NCBI GenBank assembly: GCA_937894515.1
Contig: CALCRH010000252.1
Location: 1-22,989 of the forward strand
Length of the DNA: 22,989 nucleotides
Direction of reading: 5' to 3'
Origin: an uncultured Clostridia bacterium
Lineage (GTDB): Bacteria; Bacillota; Clostridia; Oscillospirales; Oscillospiraceae
Shown here: piece after piece, positions 14,235 to 21,722 of the stretch
How the letters are laid out: each line of letters starts with the position of its first letter
Position numbering within the stretch: the first letter of the stretch is position 1
Notes under the pieces: generated by a model
Databases searched by the model: none
The model's input: the letters and a program-made list of their open reading frames with translations, nothing else
What the model was told of the DNA's origin: nothing
Made by a program: the position numbers and the translations under genes

Positions 14235-14305
14235 CATGAAAGAGTACTCCTGCGGGAAGTGGCTCTTGGAACCACTGAAAAGAATGGGAGAATCGAGGTA
14301 ATTCA

Positions 14306-15808
14306 ATGAGCGAATATGTCGTTGAACTGAAAAACATTACCAAGCGTTTCCCGGGTGTGGTGGCCATGCGTAATATGTCCATCGGCATCAAGCCCGGCGA
14401 AATTCACGGCCTGATCGGTGAAAACGGCGCCGGTAAATCCACCCTGATCAAGGTGCTGACCGGTGTACATATCCCCGAAGAGGGTGAGATCTATGTAGAT
14501 GGCGTGAAGAAGGTGTTCCGCAACCCCGTCCAGTCCCGTGAGGCAGGTATTGCCTGCGTGTATCAGGAACTGAACATCGTGCGTCAGCTTCCCGTTGTCG
14601 ATAACGTATTTATGGGCCGCGCCATCAAGAAGGGACCCCTGCTGGACTACCCCAAGATGGAGCAGATCGCCAAAGATGCACTGACGACTCTGGGGCATCC
14701 GGAGATCGATGTGAAAATGGAATGCGGCAAGCTGGGTATCGGCCTGCAGCAGATGGTGGAAATCGCCAAGGCGGTTTCCCTGGACGCGAAACTCATTATT
14801 ATGGATGAGCCCACGTCCTCTTTGGGTAAGGAAGAAATCGAGCAGTTGATGGAGACCGTCCGGACGCTGAAGAAGAAGGGCATCGCCATTCTGTTTGTTT
14901 CTCATAAACTGGAAGAGCTTTTCGAGCTGTGTGACCGGGTGACCGTTATGCGTGACGGTGAGCACATCGTTACCGAGGACATCGCCAACATGAACGAGGA
15001 AAAGCTGATCAACGCCATGGTGGGCCGTACCCTGGACAACCTGTTCCCCAAGGAATTCGGCGAAAAGGGTGATGTGTGGCTGGAGGCCAAAAACCTCAAC
15101 GAGGCCGGCGTTTTGCACGATGTGAGCTTCAAGGCTCATGCCGGCCAGATTACCTGCTTTGCAGGCCTGGTAGGTGCCGGTCGTACTGAGACCATGCGCG
15201 CCGTGTTCGGTGCCGATCCGCTGGACAGCGGCGAGATCTATGTCAAGGGCAAAAAGGTGACCATCAAAAAACCTGCCGACGCCATTAAACAGGGCATTGG
15301 GTTCCTCACCGAGGATCGCAAGGGCCAGGGTCTGGTGCTGTCTCTGGGCGTACGCACCAACCTGATTTTGGCCAACATGAAGGGCTTTACCAAGGGCCTG
15401 CTGTTCGATGAGAAGAAGATCGAAAAGACCGGTCAGGACAATATCGCCGCGCTGAAGATCAAGACCCCGTCTCTGGACGAAGTGACCGCCCAGCTTTCCG
15501 GCGGTAACCAGCAGAAGGTGGTTATCGGCAAGTGGGTCAACACCGATGCCGATATCCTGATCTTTGATGAGCCTACCCGCGGCATAGACGTGGGTGCCAA
15601 GATCGAGGTTTATAACGTCATGAACCAGATGGTCAAGGAAGGCAAATGCGTGATCATGGTCTCCTCGGAGCTTCCCGAGGTGCTGGCCATGTCTGACCAC
15701 GTGGTGGTCATGCGCGGCGGCCGGGTCATGGCCAACATTGATCGCGATTCCAAACACTTCAATTCCGAAGACATTATGAAAGCGGCCTGGGGAGGAGAGT
15801 TAGACTGA
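14306..15808 (+). CDS. Sugar ABC transporter ATPase, double-domain RbsA/MglA type
   Basis: Two fused nucleotide-binding domains, 500 residues, the usual RbsA/MglA length. It powers the importer formed with the flanking genes. Domain 1 has Walker A GENGAGKST (38-46), Walker B LIIMDEP (163-169) and an altered signature LGIGLQQM (143-150). Domain 2 has a degenerate Walker A-like GLVGAGRTE (287-295) lacking the lysine, a canonical signature LSGGNQQK (397-404) and FDEPTRGID. So the composite site made of Walker A1 and signature 2 is intact while the other is degenerate, which is common in this family for domain 2. GAGGT lies 6 bases before the ATG. The next gene starts one base after its stop. Confidence 0.95.
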   Translation: MSEYVVELKNITKRFPGVVAMRNMSIGIKPGEIHGLIGENGAGKSTLIKVLTGVHIPEEGEIYVDGVKKVFRNPVQSREAGIACVYQELNIVRQLPVVDNVFMGRAIKKGPLLDYPKMEQIAKDALTTLGHPEIDVKMECGKLGIGLQQMVEIAKAVSLDAKLIIMDEPTSSLGKEEIEQLMETVRTLKKKGIAILFVSHKLEELFELCDRVTVMRDGEHIVTEDIANMNEEKLINAMVGRTLDNLFPKEFGEKGDVWLEAKNLNEAGVLHDVSFKAHAGQITCFAGLVGAGRTETMRAVFGADPLDSGEIYVKGKKVTIKKPADAIKQGIGFLTEDRKGQGLVLSLGVRTNLILANMKGFTKGLLFDEKKIEKTGQDNIAALKIKTPSLDEVTAQLSGGNQQKVVIGKWVNTDADILIFDEPTRGIDVGAKIEVYNVMNQMVKEGKCVIMVSSELPEVLAMSDHVVVMRGGRVMANIDRDSKHFNSEDIMKAAWGGELD

Positions 15809-15809
15809 T

Positions 15810-16838
15810 ATGAAAAAGAATTCTAAATTTAAAACCATTATGCAGAAGCTGGGTACAGCTCTTGCACTGGTCATTCTGGTAATTATTTTCTGCATTGCCC
15901 TGCCGGATAAGTTCCCCAAGATGGGCAACATCATGAACGTGCTGAAGCAGGCATCCATCAACTGCCTGATCTCTGCCGGTATGCTGTGCGCCCTGATCAC
16001 CGCCGGTATCGACCTGTCTGTGGGTTCTAACTGCGTGCTGTGTACCTGCCTGATCGGCGTGCTGGTGCAGAAGGCCGGCATCACCAATCCCGTGATCCTG
16101 ATCATCTGCGGTCTGGCAATCAGCACCTTCTGCGGTTTCCTGAACGGCACGCTGCTGACCCGACTGGATCTGCCGCACCCCTTCGTCTCTACGATGGGTA
16201 TGAAGAACGTGCTGCTGGGCGTTGCGTTGGTTATCACCGGCTCCAAGTCCATCGCCTTTACCGGCGCCGGCGTGGACAGCACCATGTGGATCGGCAGCCA
16301 CTCCTTCTTCCAGACCCATGACGCCACCGGCAAGGTTGCCTTCCCGGGCATCCCTGCCAGCTTCATTCTGGTGCTGATCGTGTTCGTGCTGTTCGACATT
16401 TTCCTGCGGAAAACGGCGCTGGGCCGTCAGATCTACTGCTGCGGCGGCAACCCCGAGGCTGCCCGCCTGAGCGGTATCCCCTCCAAGAACGTGCTGACCT
16501 TTGTCTACACCTTGTCCGGCTTCATGGCCGGTATGGCCGGTGTGGTCTGCGTGGGTCGTCTGGCCACCGCCAACGCCAACTCCGGTGCGACCTACGATAA
16601 CGATGCTATCGCAGCCTGCATTGTGGGCGGCGCCTCCTTTACCGGCGGTAAGGGTACCATCTGGGGCACCCTGGTGGGCGCTCTGCTGATGGCGGTTATC
16701 CGTAACGGTCTGAACCTGATGGGTGCACAGAACGATATCCAGTATATCGTCATCGGCGGCGTCATCATCGTGGCGGTCACCATCGACGTGATGCGTAACA
16801 AGATGGAGGCCAAGGCCCGCAAGATGGCTGCCCAGTAA
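15810..16838 (+). CDS. Sugar ABC transporter permease (RbsC-like)
   Basis: Integral membrane permease of the ribose/galactose/inositol importer group, 342 residues with about eight to ten hydrophobic helices. It has the family segments CLISAGMLCALITAGIDLSV, FCGFLNGTLLTRLDLPHPFV and FMAGMAGVV, and the cytoplasmic ATPase-contact region AIAACIVGGASFTGGKGT. It begins one base after the ATPase stop, with GGAGGAG inside the end of that gene. It would form a homodimeric channel served by the preceding ATPase and lipoprotein. The solute is inferred as an inositol from the iol genes that follow. Confidence 0.94.
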   Translation: MKKNSKFKTIMQKLGTALALVILVIIFCIALPDKFPKMGNIMNVLKQASINCLISAGMLCALITAGIDLSVGSNCVLCTCLIGVLVQKAGITNPVILIICGLAISTFCGFLNGTLLTRLDLPHPFVSTMGMKNVLLGVALVITGSKSIAFTGAGVDSTMWIGSHSFFQTHDATGKVAFPGIPASFILVLIVFVLFDIFLRKTALGRQIYCCGGNPEAARLSGIPSKNVLTFVYTLSGFMAGMAGVVCVGRLATANANSGATYDNDAIAACIVGGASFTGGKGTIWGTLVGALLMAVIRNGLNLMGAQNDIQYIVIGGVIIVAVTIDVMRNKMEAKARKMAAQ

Positions 16839-16852
16839 TGAGCTTGTAACTG

Positions 16853-16890
16853 AAAATAGGGAAAGCGGAGGCTTTCCCTATTTTCCGCTT
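16853..16890 (+). terminator. Intraoperon hairpin between permease and iolE
   Basis: A perfect 14-bp inverted repeat, AAAATAGGGAAAGC (16853-16866) and GCTTTCCCTATTTT (16871-16884), with a GGAG loop lies 14 bases after the permease stop. The stem ends in TTTT, then CCGCTTTT, so the U-tract is broken and termination may be partial. It separates transporter genes from catabolic genes and may allow read-through or mark an mRNA processing point. Confidence 0.7.
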
Positions 16891-16918
16891 TTGCCGTTCC
16901 ATAAACGGCACTTATGAA
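16891..16918 (+). promoter_or_regulatory. Weak candidate promoter with palindromic operator upstream of iolE
   Basis: TTGCCG (16891-16896) and TATGAA (16913-16918) are spaced by 16 bases. A perfect 7-bp inverted repeat, TGCCGTT-ccata-AACGGCA (16892-16910), overlaps the -35 and fills the spacer, a position where a bound repressor would block transcription. The promoter match is modest and the palindrome could instead be an RNA hairpin, so both parts are inference. Confidence 0.4.
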
Positions 16919-16967
16919 TATGCGAATTCGTTAGTTTACTACTTCAAATATAGGAGGAACTGTCATC

Positions 16968-17870
16968 ATGTTTGATGCAAAGAAAGTCAATCTGGGTATC
17001 GCGCCCATCGGTTGGTGCAATGACGATATGCCCGAACTGGGTGCGGAGAACACCTTTAAGCAGACCGTCAGCGAGATGGCGCTGGCGGGCTTTACCGGCT
17101 GCGAGATCGGCAACAAATATCCCAAGGACCCCGCCGAACTGAAAGCTGCGCTGGATCTGCGCGGTATGCGTATCGCCAGCCGCTGGTACTCTTCATTCCT
17201 GCTGACCCGTCCTTTTGAAGAGGAGGTCAAGGACTTTACCGCCAATCTGGATTTCCTGGCTGCTGTGGGTGCCAACCGCATCAACGTCAGCGAGCAGAGC
17301 TATTCCATTCAGGGCAAGATGGACACCCCCATTTTGACCGGCGGCCACAAGTACGTGATGAACGACAAGGAGTGGGCGTTGTTCTGTGACGGCCTGAACA
17401 AGCTTGGCAAGATCGCCGCCGACCGGGGCTTCAAGCTGTGCTTCCACCACCACATGGGTACCGTGGTGCAGACCAGCGAGGAGACCGACCGCATGATGCA
17501 AAATACCGATCCCCGCTATGTGTTCCTGTGCTACGATACCGGCCATTTCACCTTTGCCGGTGAAGATCCGCTGGCCATGCTGAAGAAGTACGTGGATCGC
17601 GTGGGCCACGTCCATCTGAAGGATATGCGCCTTGCCGTGGTGGAGCAGGTCAAGGCCAACAACTGGAGCTTTTTGCAGGCTGTCCGCAACGGCGCTTTCA
17701 CCGTTCCCGGTGACGGCAACGTGAACTTCGACCCCGTGTTCGAGGTGCTGGCCAAGGCCGACTACGAGGGCTGGCTGCTGGTGGAGGCCGAGCAGGATCC
17801 CGCCAAGGCAGAGCCTCTGGAATATGCCATGAAGGGCCGCAAGTACATCCGCGAGCACGCGGGCCTGTAA
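16968..17870 (+). CDS. iolE: Inosose dehydratase
   Basis: Converts 2-keto-myo-inositol (scyllo-inosose) to 3D-(3,5/4)-trihydroxycyclohexane-1,2-dione, the second step of inositol breakdown. It has 300 residues and a TIM-barrel of the sugar phosphate isomerase/epimerase (xylose isomerase-like) superfamily. The N-terminus NLGIAPIGWCNDDMPELG and the following MALAGFTGCEIGNKYP closely match IolE of Bacillus. Metal and substrate-site segments FHHHMGT (159-165), YDTGH (189-193) and VHLKD (215-219) are intact. AGGAGG lies 10 bases before the ATG. It is the first catabolic gene after the transporter, 129 bases from the permease stop, and 15 bases before iolB. Confidence 0.95.
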   Translation: MFDAKKVNLGIAPIGWCNDDMPELGAENTFKQTVSEMALAGFTGCEIGNKYPKDPAELKAALDLRGMRIASRWYSSFLLTRPFEEEVKDFTANLDFLAAVGANRINVSEQSYSIQGKMDTPILTGGHKYVMNDKEWALFCDGLNKLGKIAADRGFKLCFHHHMGTVVQTSEETDRMMQNTDPRYVFLCYDTGHFTFAGEDPLAMLKKYVDRVGHVHLKDMRLAVVEQVKANNWSFLQAVRNGAFTVPGDGNVNFDPVFEVLAKADYEGWLLVEAEQDPAKAEPLEYAMKGRKYIREHAGL

Positions 17871-17885
17871 GGAAAGGCGAACACC

Positions 17886-18689
17886 ATGACTTATTTCAAC
17901 AAGAACAACGAGCTGCACCGCGGCTATAACGTGTATATCGACGATACCACCAACCGGATGGGCACCATGATGAACGTGGGTCTGCTGGTGATGGAGGACG
18001 GCGATACCTACACCTATGAGAGCGAGACCAACGAAGTGGCGATCCTGCTGTTCGAGGGCAAGGTCACCTATGAGTGGGACGGCAAAAAGGTAGAGGCCGA
18101 CCGCCCCGACTGCTTCCACCATGAGGCATACTGCCTGCTGGCCAGCAAGGGTACGAAGATCACCCTGACCGCCCACGGCCACAGCGAACTCTATTTGCAG
18201 GACACCGAGAACGAGAACAAGTATGAGTCCGTGATGTACACCCCGGAGACCGTTCAGACCCAGCACGCCGGTGCCAACGGTGAGCTGCTGGGCTGCATGA
18301 AGCGGGAGATCAAGACCTTCTTCGACTATGAGAACGCACCGTTTTCCAACATGGTACTGGGCGAGGTGCTGAATCACCCCGGCAAGTGGTCCTCCTATCC
18401 CCCCCATCACCACCCCCAGCCGGAGGTCTACTTCTACCGCTTCGACTATCCCAACGGCTTCGGCGCAGGCTTTGCCAACGGCGATGTGTATAAGACCGAG
18501 CACAACGGCTGCGCCGTGATCAACCATGGTTTCCATTCCCAGGTGGTGGCGCCCGGCTATGCCATGTGCTACGCCTGGGGCATCCGCCATCTTCCCGGCA
18601 ATCCCTGGGAAAAGACCCGCATCGACGATAAGGAACATGAGTGGCTGTGGAAGGCTGACGCCAACGACCACATTTATCCCAATCACTGA
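17886..18689 (+). CDS. iolB: 5-deoxy-glucuronate isomerase
   Basis: Isomerises 5-deoxy-glucuronate to 2-deoxy-5-keto-gluconate, the fourth step of the pathway. It is a 267-residue bicupin metalloenzyme, a usual family length. The C-terminal cupin contains YPPHHHPQPEVYFYRF, with metal ligand candidates His174-176 and Glu180. The segments GEVLNHPGKWSSYPPHHH and YAWGIRHLPGNPW are typical of IolB. AAGGAAAGG spans the iolE stop, 7 bases before the ATG. Both intergenic gaps are under 20 bases, so it is firmly inside the operon. Note that the order E-B-D-G differs from the Bacillus operon order. Confidence 0.94.
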   Translation: MTYFNKNNELHRGYNVYIDDTTNRMGTMMNVGLLVMEDGDTYTYESETNEVAILLFEGKVTYEWDGKKVEADRPDCFHHEAYCLLASKGTKITLTAHGHSELYLQDTENENKYESVMYTPETVQTQHAGANGELLGCMKREIKTFFDYENAPFSNMVLGEVLNHPGKWSSYPPHHHPQPEVYFYRFDYPNGFGAGFANGDVYKTEHNGCAVINHGFHSQVVAPGYAMCYAWGIRHLPGNPWEKTRIDDKEHEWLWKADANDHIYPNH

Positions 18690-18706
18690 TATAGGAGGAG
18701 AAAACG

Positions 18707-20635
18707 ATGAAAACTGTCCGTTTGACTATGGCACAGGCGCTGGTGCGCTTCCTGGAGAACCAGTTCATCGAGGTGGACGGTGTGCAGAACCGCTTCGTCA
18801 AGGGTCTGTTCATCATTCCCGGCCACGGCAACGTGGTAGGTCTGGGTCAGGCGCTTTTGCAGGAGGCCAAGCATCTGGAGGTCTATCAGGGCAAGAACGA
18901 GCAGGGCATGGCGCAGGCTGCCGTTGCTTTTGCCGCTCAGGTGAAGCGTAAACAGGTCATGGTGGCCACGTCCTCCATCGGCCCCGGTGCCGCCAATATG
19001 GTCACCGCCTGCGGTACCGCCACCGCCAACAATCTGCCTCTTTTGGTGTTGCCCGGCGACACCTATGCCTGCCGTCAGCCTGACCCCGTGCTGCAGCAGG
19101 TGGAGCAGACCCACAACCTGTCCATCTCCACCAACGACGCCTTTAAGGCCGTCTGCCGCTACTGGGACCGTATCGTGCGTCCCGACCAGCTGATGAGCGC
19201 CATGCTCAGCGCGTTCCGCGTGCTGACCGACCCCGCCAACACCGGCGCTGTCTGCATCGCCATGCCTCAGGACGTGGAGGGCGAGGCCTATGACTATCCC
19301 GCCGGCTTCTTCAAAAAGCGCGTGTGGCGTCTGGAGCGCCGTCCCGCCACCGAGATCGCTCTTCAGGAAGCCGCTGAGGCGATCCGTAAGGCAAAACGCC
19401 CCCTGCTGATCTGCGGCGGCGGTGTGCGTTACAGCGAAGCTCACAACGAGTTCCGCGCCTTTGCCGAGCAGTTCCATATCCCCTTCGGTGAGACCCAGTC
19501 CGGCAAGGCCGCCGTGGTGTGGGATCATCCCCTGAATCTGGGTGGCATCGGCGTCACCGGCTGCTCTATGGCCAACACCATCGCCAAGAAGGCGGATCTG
19601 GTCATCGGCGTGGGCACCCGCTACACCGACTTCACCACCGCCTCCAAGTGGCTGTTCAACGAGAAGTGCAAGTTCGTCAACATCAACGTGTCCGAGTTCC
19701 AGGCCATCAAGATGGACGCTATCCCTGTGGTGGCTGACGCCAAGGACACCCTGCCCCGTCTTGCCAAACTGCTGGAGGGCTACAAGTCCTCCTACACCGA
19801 CGAGATCGCCAAGGCCAAGAAGGCCTGGGACGAGGAGTTGGACCGTCTGGACGGTTTCACCTACGCCAATACCAAGCGCTGGAAGCCGCTGGTGGTGGAC
19901 GCCAATCTGGAATCCGCCCACCGCTTCGCCAGGGACGTGAACGCCCAGCTCACCCAGACTGCGGCTCTGGGCGCCATCAACGCCATGATGGGCGACGACG
20001 ACGTGGCCATCGGCGCTTCCGGCTCCCTGCCCGGCGATATGCAGCGTATGTGGCGTCCCCGCGGCGTGGATACCTATAATATGGAGTATGGCTACTCCAC
20101 CATGGGCTATGAGATCGCCGGCGCGCTGGGCGTGAAGATCGCCATCGGCGACAAGCGGGAGGTCTACTCCTTCGTGGGTGACGGCAGCTTCAATATGCTG
20201 CACAGCGAGCTGATCACCGCCTGCCAGGAGCACAAGAAGATCAACATCTGCCTGTTCGATAACGCCAGCTTCGGCTGCATCAACAACCTGCAGGTGGGTC
20301 ACGGCAACAGCACCTTCTGCACCGAGCTGCGCTACCGCAGCAAGGACGGCCTGTTCGGCGACTTTATGAACATTGACTATGCCGCCGTGGCAAAGGCCTA
20401 CGGCTGCAAGAGCTACACCGTCCGCACCATGGACGAACTGGTCAAGGCATTCGAGGACTCCCGCAAGATCAAGCACACCCCCGTGCTGTTCGATATCAAG
20501 GTGCTGCCCAAGACCATGACAGACGGTTACGGCTCCTGGTGGCGCGTGGGTGACACGGAGGTCTCCGAGAACCCCGCCAACCTGAAGGCCTATGAGGATC
20601 ATCTGGCTCACGTCAAGGACGCCCGTAAATATTGA
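18707..20635 (+). CDS. iolD: 3D-(3,5/4)-trihydroxycyclohexane-1,2-dione hydrolase
   Basis: Thiamine-diphosphate enzyme that hydrolyses the six-membered ring dione to 5-deoxy-glucuronate, 642 residues, full length. The N-terminal domain carries the cofactor-activating Glu65 in QGKNEQGMAQA and the IIPGHGNVVGLGQAL segment characteristic of IolD. The C-terminal ThDP/Mg site is GDGS (491-494) with Asn519 in FDNASFGCI. The end MTDGYGSWWRVG is also typical of IolD and separates it from acetolactate synthase relatives. GGAGGAG lies about 7 bases before the ATG. It sits between iolB and iolG with short gaps. Confidence 0.95.
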   Translation: MKTVRLTMAQALVRFLENQFIEVDGVQNRFVKGLFIIPGHGNVVGLGQALLQEAKHLEVYQGKNEQGMAQAAVAFAAQVKRKQVMVATSSIGPGAANMVTACGTATANNLPLLVLPGDTYACRQPDPVLQQVEQTHNLSISTNDAFKAVCRYWDRIVRPDQLMSAMLSAFRVLTDPANTGAVCIAMPQDVEGEAYDYPAGFFKKRVWRLERRPATEIALQEAAEAIRKAKRPLLICGGGVRYSEAHNEFRAFAEQFHIPFGETQSGKAAVVWDHPLNLGGIGVTGCSMANTIAKKADLVIGVGTRYTDFTTASKWLFNEKCKFVNINVSEFQAIKMDAIPVVADAKDTLPRLAKLLEGYKSSYTDEIAKAKKAWDEELDRLDGFTYANTKRWKPLVVDANLESAHRFARDVNAQLTQTAALGAINAMMGDDDVAIGASGSLPGDMQRMWRPRGVDTYNMEYGYSTMGYEIAGALGVKIAIGDKREVYSFVGDGSFNMLHSELITACQEHKKINICLFDNASFGCINNLQVGHGNSTFCTELRYRSKDGLFGDFMNIDYAAVAKAYGCKSYTVRTMDELVKAFEDSRKIKHTPVLFDIKVLPKTMTDGYGSWWRVGDTEVSENPANLKAYEDHLAHVKDARKY

Positions 20636-20666
20636 TACTTTTTTAGAGAAAAGAGGATAATATATC

Positions 20667-21704
20667 ATGGATAAAGTGTTAAAGATCGGCCTGATCGGCT
20701 GCGGCGCTATCGGCAAGGATCATTGCCGCCGTATCATCGAGACCGTCCCCGGTGCCACCGTGGTGGCCGTGGCGGACTATGTGGCCGCCGCCGCTGACGA
20801 GACTGCCGCCAAGTTCGGCATCCGTTCCTTCGGCAACGACTGTGACGCCCTGATCAAGGACGCTGAGGTGGAGGCCGTCGTCATCACCTCTATCGACCCC
20901 ACCCATCATGACTACGTGATGAAGGTGCTGGCCGAGGAGAAGTGGTGCTTCTGCGAAAAGCCCCTGAGCCAGAACGCCAAGGACTGCGAAGAGATCATCA
21001 ACCGGGAAGTGGCCATCGGCAAGCGTCTGGTGCAGGTGGGCTTCATGCGCCACTATGACCGCGGCTATGCCGAGATGAAGCGCATCATCGACTCCGGCGC
21101 CATCGGCGCACCGCTGGTCATCAAGGCCTGTCACCGCAATGTGGCTCAGGGCCCCGGCTTCAAGACCGAGAACGGCGTGACCAACGTGGCCATCCACGAG
21201 CTGGACATCTGCCGCTGGCTGTTGGACGACGAGTACGAGGATGTCCAGTGCGTCCGCGTTCGCCAGAGCGCCAACTCCAACAAGGGCTACGACAACCCTC
21301 AGGTCATGCTGATGCGTACCAAGAAGGGCTGCTTCATTGACGTGGAGGTGCAGGTGGCAGACGGCTACGGCTACGACATTCAGTGCGAGGTGGTCTGCGA
21401 GAACGGTACCGTCAAGCTGCCCGATCCCTACGCCGTGGTCTGCCGCAACCGTCCCGCCGGCTGGGACAGCGTTGCTCCCGCTGAGTGCATGCCCATCATG
21501 ACCGACTGGAAAGAGCGCTTCATCGAGGCCTATGACATTGAGTTCTGCAAGTGGGTGGAGTCCGTCAATAACGGTAAGCTGACCGGTCCCTCTGCCTGGG
21601 ACGGCTACGTGGCCTGCGTTGCCGGCGATGCGCTGAACGCCTCCCGCGGCACCTCCCAGTTCATGAAGGTCGCTACCATGGAAAAGCCCGCCATGTATAT
21701 GTAA
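20667..21704 (+). CDS. iolG: Inositol 2-dehydrogenase, Gfo/Idh/MocA family
   Basis: NAD-dependent oxidation of myo-inositol (or an isomer) to scyllo-inosose, the first catabolic step. It has 345 residues. The Rossmann fold starts IGLIGCGAIGKDH (GxGxxG), with EKP (Glu97-Lys98-Pro99) and the AIHELDICRWLL segment with His177. Compared with Bacillus IolG, where the catalytic residues are Lys97, Asp172 and His176, the equivalents here are Lys98, Asn173 and His177, so the Asp is replaced by Asn. Later segments (VEVQVADGYGYDIQCEVV) are IolG-like. It could therefore act on another inositol isomer or a related polyol. It is the penultimate gene of the operon, 31 bases after iolD. Confidence 0.88.
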   Translation: MDKVLKIGLIGCGAIGKDHCRRIIETVPGATVVAVADYVAAAADETAAKFGIRSFGNDCDALIKDAEVEAVVITSIDPTHHDYVMKVLAEEKWCFCEKPLSQNAKDCEEIINREVAIGKRLVQVGFMRHYDRGYAEMKRIIDSGAIGAPLVIKACHRNVAQGPGFKTENGVTNVAIHELDICRWLLDDEYEDVQCVRVRQSANSNKGYDNPQVMLMRTKKGCFIDVEVQVADGYGYDIQCEVVCENGTVKLPDPYAVVCRNRPAGWDSVAPAECMPIMTDWKERFIEAYDIEFCKWVESVNNGKLTGPSAWDGYVACVAGDALNASRGTSQFMKVATMEKPAMYM

Positions 21705-21722
21705 GAATAAAGGAGAAAAACA

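Noticed and set aside
14258..14276. AGTGG/CCACT hairpin before the ATPase gene
   Set aside because: It has only five pairs with a 9-base loop and could be chance. It was not given a function.
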